Positions 56,279 through 64,000 of a stretch of 64,000 bases of DNA are shown in pieces. The translations under genes were made by a program, and so were the position numbers. The notes under the pieces are model-generated. The model was not told the origin of the DNA, did no database searches, and worked only from the letters and a program-made list of their open reading frames with translations. Source of the stretch: an uncultured Amylibacter sp. (GTDB lineage Bacteria; Pseudomonadota; Alphaproteobacteria; Rhodobacterales; Rhodobacteraceae); contig OY365741.1 of assembly GCA_959347425.1 (NCBI GenBank), forward strand, positions 1 to 64,000. The letters run 5' to 3'. How positions within the stretch are numbered: the first letter of the stretch is position 1; every line of letters begins with the position of its first letter.

Positions 56279-57610
56279 ATGACCCTAGCCAAAGCCATCA
56301 CCGCCCTGCCCGCCGATTTCACCTTCGGCACCGCCACATCCAGCTATCAAATAGAGGGCAACCGCGCGGGCAACTGCGGTGCCTCCCACTGGGATACTTT
56401 CGCCGCCGCAAACCGCACCCATCAATCCCAAGACGGGGCAACCGCTTGCGACCACTATAACCTATGGGCGCAGGATTTAGACCTTATCAAAGCCTGCGGG
56501 TTTGATGCCTATCGGTTTTCCTTCTCTTGGCCACGTATTCTGCCCGAAACCCACACGGGCGTTAATCCCCAAGGTATAGCGTTTTACGACCGCCTGATTG
56601 ACGGTATGCTGGAACGCGGGCTGTCGCCCTTTGCTACCTTATACCACTGGGATTTGCCCGTGCGTCTGGCGGATAAAGGCGGTTGGCAAAACCGCGATAC
56701 CCCCGCGCGGTTTGCCGATTATGCCGCCCTGATTATCCAGCATTTCGGCGATAGATTGCACTCTGTCGCGCCAATAAACGAGCCTTGGTGCGTTGCATGG
56801 CTCAGTCATTATTGGGGTGACCACGCCCCAGGTTTGCGTGATTTGGCGGCGACGGCGCGGGCTATGCACCATGTTCAACTGGGGCATGGGCTGGCGGTGC
56901 AGGCTCTGCGTGCGGCTGGGCAATCCAATATCGGCGCGGTTTTGAACAAGGAATATCCGCAGCCGATTGACGATAGTATCGCGGCGCAGGAATCCGCCCA
57001 TTTGTTTGATGGAATATACAATCGGTGGTTTGAGGAGTCTTTGTTTAAAGGCACCTACCCTGCCGAGGTTTTATCCGTGTTTGACGGGTTAATGCCCGAT
57101 GATTGGCAGGCGGATATGGCGGTTATTTCCGCCCCTTTGGATTGGATTGGTGTGAATTATTACACGCGGGCGGTGATTGTCCCTGATGCTTCCGAGCCGA
57201 ACATAGGATTTCGGTGTGTGCGCGGCGATTTGGATAAAACCGACATGGGGTGGGAGGTTTTTCCAGAGGGTTTGACCTTCTTTTTAGAGCGATTGGCGCG
57301 GGACTATTCCGCCGATTTGCCGATATATGTGACGGAAAACGGCATGGCTGGGGCGGATGTTTTGGATGCGGGTGTGGTGGATGATACGGCTCGGGTGGCG
57401 TATTATGCCGCCCATTTGGCGGAGGTGGCGGGCTGTGTCGCCCGTGGCGTGCCTGTGAAGGGGTATTTCACCTGGTCGTTATTGGATAATTATGAGTGGG
57501 CGTTTGGCTATGATAAGCGGTTCGGGTTGGTTTATGTGGATTTTGAAACGCAGGAACGGGTGGTGAAACGGTCGTGGCAGGAATGGCAGGCGGGGTTGAT
57601 GGGGCGGTAG
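56279..57610 (+). CDS. bglA: Beta-glucosidase, GH1
   Basis: 443 residues, cytoplasmic. Acid/base Glu in APINEPWC and nucleophile Glu in IYVTENGMA; the N-terminal DFTFGTATSSYQIEG and C-terminal KRSWQEWQ are typical GH1. It hydrolyses beta-glucosides. It is divergent from aglE and shares a 275-base control region with it. No ribosome site is clear; a heptamer tract lies upstream. Confidence 0.93.
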   Translation: MTLAKAITALPADFTFGTATSSYQIEGNRAGNCGASHWDTFAAANRTHQSQDGATACDHYNLWAQDLDLIKACGFDAYRFSFSWPRILPETHTGVNPQGIAFYDRLIDGMLERGLSPFATLYHWDLPVRLADKGGWQNRDTPARFADYAALIIQHFGDRLHSVAPINEPWCVAWLSHYWGDHAPGLRDLAATARAMHHVQLGHGLAVQALRAAGQSNIGAVLNKEYPQPIDDSIAAQESAHLFDGIYNRWFEESLFKGTYPAEVLSVFDGLMPDDWQADMAVISAPLDWIGVNYYTRAVIVPDASEPNIGFRCVRGDLDKTDMGWEVFPEGLTFFLERLARDYSADLPIYVTENGMAGADVLDAGVVDDTARVAYYAAHLAEVAGCVARGVPVKGYFTWSLLDNYEWAFGYDKRFGLVYVDFETQERVVKRSWQEWQAGLMGR

Positions 57611-57686
57611 CACCAAAATCAATGCTTTACAAAACCACCTCATGCGTTTATTAAAGACATAATCCCCTTTAGAAAGAACAAAAGCA

Positions 57687-58571
57687 ATGTTATTTTATAG
57701 ACAAAAAATACTACTGGCTTTGATTGAGGTTTTTGGTGGGTGTCTTAAAAAAACTGACCTTCAAAAATACCTTTTTCTTTTTACAGAAGAAAACCAGAAA
57801 AACAAAAGCTACGAATTTGTTCCTTATAAATATGGTTGTTTTTCTTTTCAGTCTTACGCAGATCGCCGTAAATTGATTGAAACAGGGCATTTGCTGGATA
57901 ATAACGATTGGGAATTAAAAAACCATTCGTATTTGAACGATCTCAGCAATGCAGAGTCTGCACAAATCATTAACTTTCATAATAAATATAAGAATATTTC
58001 TGGCAATAACCTTATCAAAAAGGTTTATAATAAATATCCCTACTTTGCTATTTCAAGCAGTATTGTCAATAAGGTCTTATCGCCAGAAGAACGGCAAAAG
58101 GTTAAAGACGCGCACCCCCAAAACGACACTATCTGTTTTTTCACAATAGGTTATGAGGGCAACAGTTTTGAAAATTATCTTAACCGCCTGATTAAAAATA
58201 ATGTGAAACTGCTTTGCGATGTACGGCGCAATCCTTTAAGCCGAAAATATGGGTTCTCTAAGAAAACCCTAAGCCATGCACTTGGAAAGCTGAATATAGA
58301 CTACATGCACTTACCCGAACTTGGGATTATCTCTGATAAAAGGCAAGCCCTTGAAAGCAACGCCGATTTTCAAAGGCTCTTTGCAGAATACGAACAAACT
58401 ACCCTGAAAGAAAATCCGCAAGCCTTGGAAAAACTACTGCGATTATTGGAAGAAAAAAAGCGAATTGCCATCACTTGTTTTGAATCTTGTCAAACGATGT
58501 GCCACAGGGGAAGAGTTGCAACGGCACTGACTAATTTGCCAAATTGGAACTACCCTGTTCAGCATTTATAG
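57687..58571 (+). CDS. DUF488 protein with N-terminal winged-helix-like domain
   Basis: 294 residues in two parts. Residues 1 to about 145 are basic and AT-rich-coded, with KTDLQKYLFLFTEE and FVPYKYGCFSFQSYADRRKL, resembling YwgA/SocA-like helical domains. Residues about 146-294 are DUF488: FFTIGYEGNSFENYL, LLCDVRRNPLSRKYGFSKK, YMHLPELGI and the conserved CFESCQTMCHR. DUF488 proteins occur in phage-linked and defence contexts, but the biochemistry is not settled. It has a clear partner 23 bases downstream. The pair is AT-rich and abuts tRNA-Arg. Confidence 0.65.
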   Translation: MLFYRQKILLALIEVFGGCLKKTDLQKYLFLFTEENQKNKSYEFVPYKYGCFSFQSYADRRKLIETGHLLDNNDWELKNHSYLNDLSNAESAQIINFHNKYKNISGNNLIKKVYNKYPYFAISSSIVNKVLSPEERQKVKDAHPQNDTICFFTIGYEGNSFENYLNRLIKNNVKLLCDVRRNPLSRKYGFSKKTLSHALGKLNIDYMHLPELGIISDKRQALESNADFQRLFAEYEQTTLKENPQALEKLLRLLEEKKRIAITCFESCQTMCHRGRVATALTNLPNWNYPVQHL

Positions 58572-58594
58572 GCGTATAAATTATAGGATGTATA

Positions 58595-59413
58595 ATGGCA
58601 AAAGAACGGATTCTAATAGCTGTAAAAACATACCCCGTGCTTTCACGCGAATATACGGAATTGGCCTGCACTGCTGGTTTTCGTGAGGATGGGTCTTGGG
58701 TTCGTATTTATCCTATTCCCTTTCGACTGTTGGATGCAACAAGCCAATTTAAGAAATATCAATGGATTGAGCTGGATTTAGAAAAGAGAAGCAAGGACTC
58801 CCGCCCAGAAAGCTATAATCCAAAGGATCGTGACGATATAAGATTACTGGAACGCATTGGCACAGAGCGTAACTGGGCAGAGCGTAAAAAAATCATATTA
58901 GAGAAAAATGTAATTCACACTAATTTAACTGCTTTAATTGCACAAGCGCACCAAGACACGTTATCGCTTGCAATTTTTAAACCGACAGAAATTTTGGATG
59001 TTATTGTTAAAGCAACAGACCGTGAATGGGATAAGAGCAAGTTAGAGGAGGTTAAACACCACTTGCAACAGGGGAAATTATTTGATGATACTGCTAATGA
59101 AGGATTTAAAATAACCCGCAAGTTGCCTTACAAGTTTTCTTACAGATTCAAAGATGATGAAGGCAAGGAAAGCACCATGATGATTGAGGATTGGGAGATT
59201 GGTGCGCTGTTTTGGAACTGCGTGAAAAAACACGGTGAAAAGACCGCGTGTGAAATGGTCAAGAAAAAGTATTTTGATGACATGGCAAAAACAAAAGATT
59301 TATATTTATTTTTGGGAACAACCTTTAAGTTCCATTTGATGAAGTCACCAAATCCATTTCTGGTTATTGGAACGTTTTATCCGCCCAAAGAAACGCAATC
59401 CAGCTTTTTATAA
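58595..59413 (+). CDS. Unknown partner of the DUF488 gene
   Basis: 272 residues, soluble, with no signal peptide. The N-terminal part (ILIAVKTYPVLSREYTELAC then FREDGSWVRIYPIPFRLL) is a beta-strand-rich block, and the end (YKFSYRFKDDEGKESTMMIEDWEIGALFWNCVKKHGEKTACEMV) is helical. I recognise no family. AGG and a short spacer precede the ATG. Tight spacing and shared AT-richness argue for a two-gene operon with the DUF488 gene. Confidence 0.6.
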   Translation: MAKERILIAVKTYPVLSREYTELACTAGFREDGSWVRIYPIPFRLLDATSQFKKYQWIELDLEKRSKDSRPESYNPKDRDDIRLLERIGTERNWAERKKIILEKNVIHTNLTALIAQAHQDTLSLAIFKPTEILDVIVKATDREWDKSKLEEVKHHLQQGKLFDDTANEGFKITRKLPYKFSYRFKDDEGKESTMMIEDWEIGALFWNCVKKHGEKTACEMVKKKYFDDMAKTKDLYLFLGTTFKFHLMKSPNPFLVIGTFYPPKETQSSFL

Positions 59414-59417
59414 AAAT

Positions 59418-59494
<77 letters not shown>

Positions 59495-59744
59495 ATGCAA
59501 TACTGCAATCGGCAAAATTTTGATAAACCAGTCGCACCATCGCGTGCAGATTTACACCATATCGCCCAGCTATGCAACCCCTGCCCTAAAACAAAAACCC
59601 CGCAGACAATCCCGCCCATAATCCCATCAAAACCCGCCATTACCGACCATTTTTCTCACCAACATGTCGCAAACATCGTATCATTCCTGCGAAATATCAC
59701 CATCCTAATACGATATAAACACCCCAATAAAAGGAAACCCACAC

Positions 59745-61070
59745 ATGCCAGAAAACTACGCCGATAACCGCAAAATTGACCCGTCCAAAGGCGCGACCCT
59801 GCTCGATAACACGCCCAACGACGCGAACCGCGTTGAAATAGGCCCAACCTTGCTCGCCCTGAAGGAATGGGCGGCCGCGGGGCTAACCCTGCCCGATTTG
59901 CAAGCTATGCGCAAATACCGCCACACGCGCCTGACTGAACACATAGTCGCGCGAGATTGGGGCGGTATCCTGCTGTTTGACCCGCTTAACATCCGCTATA
60001 TCACCGATTCCACGAATATGCAGCTTTGGAACACGCACAATCCGTTCCGTGCGGTTCTGCTCTGCGCCGATGGTCACCTAGTCATCTGGGACTATAAAAA
60101 GGCCGTTTTCCTATCCAAATTCAACCCGCTAATAAACGAACAACGTTCAGGCGCGGATTTCTTTTACTTTGCCCGAGGCGATATGATAGACCCAGCCGCC
60201 GAAAAGTTCGCCACTGAGGTGCGCGATTTGATTAACGAACACGGCGGGGGGAATATGCGATTGGGCGTGGATAAGGCTATGTGGGAGGGCTATCAAGCCC
60301 TGCAAAATGTGGGATTTACTATTGAACACGGCGAGGAATGCACGGAAAAATCCCGCGCCGTCAAAGGGCCCGATGAAATCCTTGCCATGCGGTGCGCCAA
60401 TCATGCGTGTGAAACCGCCGTCAAAGAAATGCAGGATTCCGTCCGCGTTGGCCTATCGGAAAATGAAATCTGGGCGGCGTTGCATCGCGCCAACATCGCC
60501 CGTGGTGGCGAATGGATTGAAACTCGTCTGCTGGCGACTGGGCCGAGGACTAATCCTTGGTTCCAAGAATGCGGGCCGCGCCGATTAAACAACAATGAAA
60601 TACTAGCTTTTGACACGGATTTAATCGGCTGTTATGGGATTTGCATTGATATATCGCGGACGTGGTGGATAGGCGATGACGCGCCCCGCGATGATATGAT
60701 TTACGCGATGCGCCACGCACACGAGCATATAATGACGAATATGGATATGTTGCGCCCCGGGGTTTCCTTGCGCGATTTGACGTTCAAAGGGCATCAGCTA
60801 GACGCGCAATATCAGAGCGGCAAATACGGGTGTCGTTTTCACGGGGTTGGGTTGTGCGATGAATGGCCGATGGTGTCCTATGAGGATAAGTTTGTGGAGG
60901 GTGCGTTTGATTACGAACTGCAAGCGGGGATGGTTTTGTGCGTGGAAGCGTTGGTTAGCCCCGAAGGCGGGGATTTTTCAATTAAACTGGAAGACCAAGT
61001 GCTGGTGACCGAGGATGGGTATGAGAATTTAACCAAATATCCGTTCTGCCCAAGGCTTATGGGGGCTTAA
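59745..61070 (+). CDS. dddP: DMSP lyase DddP (M24 fold)
   Basis: 441 residues of the creatinase/prolidase fold that, as DddP, cleaves dimethylsulfoniopropionate to DMS and acrylate. The sequence matches my memory of Roseobacter DddP along its length ([35 protein letters not shown]). Metal ligands fit the numbering I recall for Ruegeria lacuscaerulensis DddP minus five: D290, D292, D302, H366, E401, E416. The proposed catalytic residues Y361 and D372 are also present. AAAAGGAAAC precedes the start. Other ddd/dmd genes are not in the window. Confidence 0.93.
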   Translation: MPENYADNRKIDPSKGATLLDNTPNDANRVEIGPTLLALKEWAAAGLTLPDLQAMRKYRHTRLTEHIVARDWGGILLFDPLNIRYITDSTNMQLWNTHNPFRAVLLCADGHLVIWDYKKAVFLSKFNPLINEQRSGADFFYFARGDMIDPAAEKFATEVRDLINEHGGGNMRLGVDKAMWEGYQALQNVGFTIEHGEECTEKSRAVKGPDEILAMRCANHACETAVKEMQDSVRVGLSENEIWAALHRANIARGGEWIETRLLATGPRTNPWFQECGPRRLNNNEILAFDTDLIGCYGICIDISRTWWIGDDAPRDDMIYAMRHAHEHIMTNMDMLRPGVSLRDLTFKGHQLDAQYQSGKYGCRFHGVGLCDEWPMVSYEDKFVEGAFDYELQAGMVLCVEALVSPEGGDFSIKLEDQVLVTEDGYENLTKYPFCPRLMGA

Positions 61071-61319
61071 CAGCCATTTAAGCCGTACTCTGAGTTCCAA
61101 ATCAAAGGGGACACGTACCATTGCTTCGCCCGTAGCCCTTGGCGGGGGGATATCGCGACCTTCCGCCAGATAGTAGGCGATAGCCTCCGATATCGCGCCT
61201 CTGGCATAATGGATAGCCTCTTTGCGGGTTTCGCCAAAGGTTATCACCCCAGGTAAATCGGGGCATCTTACCAGAAAAGTACCCTCGTCATCTTCAAAAT
61301 TTATTGCATATTCTAACAT
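61029..61319 (-). CDS. HicB-family antitoxin-like protein, truncated and orphan
   Basis: 96 residues. The N-terminal half is a HicB fold (YAINFEDDEGTFLVRCPDLPGVITFGETRKEAI). The usual C-terminal part, with a helix-turn-helix after V-x-V-P, is replaced by [21 protein letters not shown], whose last 13 codons are read antisense to the dddP 3' end. No HicA toxin is adjacent. AAGGAG precedes the ATG. It looks like a remnant cut at the dddP junction. Confidence 0.65.
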   Translation of the reverse strand: MLEYAINFEDDEGTFLVRCPDLPGVITFGETRKEAIHYARGAISEAIAYYLAEGRDIPPPRATGEAMVRVPFDLELRVRLKWLLSPHKPWAERIFG

Positions 61320-61433
61320 AGTTTGCTCCTTTTATTATATATAGGCTCTTTTACCACAAACTCCCCCACTTGCAAAGATAAAAAATACGGTTATAGTGGC
61401 AAAAACCGACCCCCACAAAACCAAGTTAATAAA

Positions 61434-62267
61434 ATGCCCCACCCCCTGCCTCCATATAATTGGCCAGTCTTTCAATCAGGCTGGGTTTGGCTGTGCGGGG
61501 CTGGTCCTGGGGATGCGGGGTTGCTGACTCTGCATGCGTTAAACGGGTTGAACCAAGCCGATACGATAGTCTATGACGCACTGGTTGCCGATGAAATCCT
61601 GCAATGGTCGTCGCCGACCGCCGAAAAGATATACGCGGGCAAACGCGGCGGCAAACCCTCGCCCAAACAAGACGATATATCGCTGAAACTGATTGCGCTG
61701 GCCCGTGCGGGCAGGAAAGTCCTGCGCCTAAAGGGCGGTGATCCCTTTGTTTTCGGGCGCGGGGGCGAGGAAGCCCAAACCCTCGTCCAACACAAAATCC
61801 CCATCCGCGTTATTCCGGGGATTACGGCGGGGATAGGCGGGCTGGCCTACGCGGGGATTCCGCTGACTCACCGTGATGTTAATCAATCGGTGACGTTTAT
61901 TACCGGGCATGATCAACGGGGTGAAACGCCCGATACGCTGAATTGGCGAGCGATTTCGGATGGAGCGCAGGTGCTGGTGATTTATATGGGGCTGAAGCAT
62001 TTGGCGACGATAACGGCGCGGTTGCTATCGGCGGGGCGTGCGGGGGACGAACCCGTGGCGATTTTATGCAATGCAACCCTGCCCAGCCAGCAGATTTTGG
62101 AAACGACATTGAAAAACGCGGTTGCGGATGTGGAAACCGCGGGGTTGCGTCCGCCCGCGATTATTTGCATAGGGCGGTCGGTTAGCATGCGTCAAGTGCT
62201 GGATTGGCAAGGCATGATGGCGGGAGATGCACCGCGCAACCTTGATCCTCTGGGCGTGCGGGGTTAG
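61434..62267 (+). CDS. cobA: Uroporphyrinogen-III C-methyltransferase
   Basis: 277 residues, SAM-dependent methylation of uroporphyrinogen III to precorrin-2 (sirohaem/B12 route). Signature VWLCGAGPGDAGLLTLHAL, RLKGGDPFVFGRGGEEA, PGITAGIGGLAYAGIPLTHR and VIYMGLKHL. The start is ATG 61434; an in-frame start at 61323 adds unrelated sequence. No cobalamin riboswitch is seen upstream. Confidence 0.93.
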   Translation: MPHPLPPYNWPVFQSGWVWLCGAGPGDAGLLTLHALNGLNQADTIVYDALVADEILQWSSPTAEKIYAGKRGGKPSPKQDDISLKLIALARAGRKVLRLKGGDPFVFGRGGEEAQTLVQHKIPIRVIPGITAGIGGLAYAGIPLTHRDVNQSVTFITGHDQRGETPDTLNWRAISDGAQVLVIYMGLKHLATITARLLSAGRAGDEPVAILCNATLPSQQILETTLKNAVADVETAGLRPPAIICIGRSVSMRQVLDWQGMMAGDAPRNLDPLGVRG

Positions 62268-62274
62268 CCCTGCC

Positions 62275-64000
62275 CTAGTTATTGGGGTTATCCACAATAA
62301 ACCCACCTGCGTAGGGGACAAAAGCACTAACCACGCCGTTAAACACGCCAACCGCGCTTTTTTGACCAATCAGCCCATTGAATGTACCATTGTTAATAAC
62401 ACCATTAAAAGCAACAGTCCCAAACATCACACCATTACTGTCAAAATCACCTTTTATATTAATGGAGTTAATAGAATTACCTCGACGAAATTTTGCAACA
62501 ATGTTCGTGGTGCTCAGGTAAGTCCTACCGTCGAAGTTCTGCACATCCACAGTCCTAATCGTTCCTGCATGACTGCCAGCATTATAATTAACATGTAGTG
62601 TAAAAGTATTATCAGAGAAATCTGTGCCTCCTAAAGTCCCCGCTATCTTTCCGTCCCAATAAGCGAATTGGGGTAGGTAGCTTAAAGGCAGCCCCACATC
62701 TGTGGTTGGTAGCAGACCAGAATAGGCTTGGTTGTAATCATCACTATAGGCATAGGCAACACCGCTTTTATAGTCCTGTGATCCAGAATCCGTGGACAAG
62801 CGTAAAATCGTGGTAGGAAGAGTCAAATCGATTAGTGTATTCACAGCGTTCTCACTAGGATTTATAGGCGGTGCTTTAAAAGTTATAGCATTGTTGTCAT
62901 CCAATCTGATATAATTTGCAGTATAATGTTTAGAATTAACAAAACCCGAATTCTGCAGAGGATATGATGCCATAGAGGCATTAACCCCGCTCTTAGTAAA
63001 ACTCCTCGCCCATTTCGTAAAATCCTTAGTAGCCACTGGAGGGGGGGGAGGAGCCGTTGGCGTGGCAACAAACCCACCGACATAATCCCAATCAAGACCA
63101 TGCTCACCATCGCTGGCGAATATACCAACCGCACCGTCCCGCCCAATCAAACCTGCCAAGGTACCAGCAGTGTTTCTAGAAAAAACAAGCAAATTCGTGG
63201 TACCATATATCACGCCATTGTCGGTGAATTTACCGTTAGTTATAGAAAAGGTAGGACTAATCACAGTAAATCTATTAGGACTAAACGGAGACGTCGTAAT
63301 CTTAACAGGCTTTCCCTCGTAATCAGATTCAGTAAAAGAAACAACGGCATCAGCACCTTGGCTATTAACAATTTTAAGGGTCTTCGTAGCAAAATCAACT
63401 TTCAATTTGAAATCCAAGTTTAATGTAGCATTGCCGACAGGGGTAGCTGCATTTATCTTACCCATTCTGAGACGTATTTTTCCACCCCAAGTACCACCAT
63501 GCATGGCATCGCTCAAAGGCGCACCCAAACTCGTGCCAGATAACAAACCGACATACTTCTTTATGACATCAGTCCCCCCATTATCAATAAGACCAGTCGC
63601 AATGAAAAAGCCACTGGTAGCATTATCATTACCACCAAGTTCATTTAACTTCAAGGTTCTTGTACCGACAGTTTTGTCATTCGCTAAACCCAAATCCAGC
63701 CTATTAGCACCGTCCGTGATAAAGTTCGTATTCGCGTCGGCAAGGCTCGCCCCGCCAGAAGCCACAACCGTTAATGGACCTGAACGATCGGATTTGAGCA
63801 GTTGGTTTTTACCCGTACTCGTAAAATCAGCCAGAGACACGGTGGAAACAACAGGATTCTTCCGTGCATAGGCAACAGGACAATCCCTAGCATTCGTAAG
63901 CCCCGCGTCGCTATCACAATAGGCGTAGATATAACTATTGGAGTCAGTTTCATCACCGCAATTAGGTGCTGGTGTTATACTTGAAGGCACTTGACCAGCC
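62275..64000 (-). CDS. Repeat-built surface protein, partial (paralog of 20.6 kb lipoprotein)
   Basis: The frame is open past the right edge; about 575 residues are visible and the N-terminus is missing. A GTG at 63990 is only one possible start. Two modules can be seen, each with GLL-x-(G/T)T-x-(L/V)G-x-PL, a W-(G/D)GK strand block, then GLIG(R/Q) followed by (A/V)VG(I/V)F and ending GGF(V/I)-x-(T/D)(P/N)P. The same ends occur in the lipoprotein at 20590-22488. A proline-rich linker (PTAPPPPPVATKD) joins the modules. Probable cell-surface protein; function unknown. It lies 7 bases from the convergent cobA stop. Confidence 0.6.
   Translation of the reverse strand, partial: AGQVPSSITPAPNCGDETDSNSYIYAYCDSDAGLTNARDCPVAYARKNPVVSTVSLADFTSTGKNQLLKSDRSGPLTVVASGGASLADANTNFITDGANRLDLGLANDKTVGTRTLKLNELGGNDNATSGFFIATGLIDNGGTDVIKKYVGLLSGTSLGAPLSDAMHGGTWGGKIRLRMGKINAATPVGNATLNLDFKLKVDFATKTLKIVNSQGADAVVSFTESDYEGKPVKITTSPFSPNRFTVISPTFSITNGKFTDNGVIYGTTNLLVFSRNTAGTLAGLIGRDGAVGIFASDGEHGLDWDYVGGFVATPTAPPPPPVATKDFTKWARSFTKSGVNASMASYPLQNSGFVNSKHYTANYIRLDDNNAITFKAPPINPSENAVNTLIDLTLPTTILRLSTDSGSQDYKSGVAYAYSDDYNQAYSGLLPTTDVGLPLSYLPQFAYWDGKIAGTLGGTDFSDNTFTLHVNYNAGSHAGTIRTVDVQNFDGRTYLSTTNIVAKFRRGNSINSINIKGDFDSNGVMFGTVAFNGVINNGTFNGLIGQKSAVGVFNGVVSAFVPYAGGFIVDNPNN

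Noticed and set aside
61323..61433. Cobalamin riboswitch before cobA
   Set aside because: The gap is only about 110 bases, AT-rich, and has no B12-box-like sequence.

Overview
The window looks like chromosomal DNA of a marine alphaproteobacterium, most likely of the Rhodobacterales (Roseobacter-type). The evidence is a full-length DMSP lyase gene (dddP), a complete Rhodobacter-type gene transfer agent (GTA) structural cluster, an alphaproteobacterial RNase E with a long insertion in its S1 domain, and gene orders that I know from Rhodobacterales: murA-DUF2948-hisD-UPF0262-LMW phosphatase, yqaA-dsbB, and tatABC-DUF815. No rRNA, CRISPR array, IS transposase or integrase is visible.

Layout. 0-7 kb: end of a Tat-exported SYLF-like protein, prfB and mrcA (minus), then rne (plus). 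7.7-16.2 kb: an orphan acetolactate-synthase-like TPP enzyme, metG/nusB/ribE (minus), proA (plus), accC/accB (minus). 16.3-20.5 kb: a NYN-domain nuclease, three tandem small-RNA-like units, an M48 metalloprotease with a repeat-rich C-terminal half, an LMW phosphatase and UPF0262. 20.6-26 kb: a large repeat-built lipoprotein inserted between UPF0262 and hisD, then DUF2948, murA and a 55-residue gene upstream of murA. 26-27.5 kb: tRNA-Thr(GGT) followed by two AT-rich accessory genes, one of abortive-infection type. 27.5-44.6 kb (minus): cysE, then the GTA cluster read from g1 (44.6 kb) down to g15 and a DUF2793 fibre-like gene (28.8 kb). 45-57.6 kb: an alpha-glucoside utilisation set (aglA, aglK, then aglG/F/E on the other strand, and a GH1 beta-glucosidase) wrapped around yqaA, dsbB, tatA, tatB, tatC and a DUF815 ATPase. 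57.7-59.5 kb: an AT-rich DUF488 gene pair next to tRNA-Arg(CCG). 59.7-64 kb: dddP, a truncated orphan HicB, cobA, and a second repeat-built surface protein that runs off the right edge.

How the genes work together. AglE/F/G with AglK would import alpha-glucosides, AglA would hydrolyse them inside the cell, and the GH1 enzyme would handle beta-glucosides. TatABC exports folded proteins such as the Tat-signal protein at position 256. The GTA genes encode small and large terminase, portal, protease, capsid, head-tail connectors, tail tube, tape measure, baseplate and a peptidoglycan peptidase, with no replication, integration or lysis genes.

The most unusual thing in the window is not a protein. 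Most of the longer gaps between genes are filled by repeat islands built from a small set of shared modules (M1 to M5 below). Most islands are bracketed by inverted arrays of heptanucleotides. Several array types place stop codons in every reading frame, and in at least twelve cases the array supplies or abuts a gene's stop codon. Inside the modules, short hairpin stems keep their pairing while their sequence changes from copy to copy. This looks like selection for structure, or like an active hairpin-generating process. The second strong candidate is the three-copy promoter-hairpin-terminator array at 17.08-17.48 kb, which looks like a family of tandem small RNAs.
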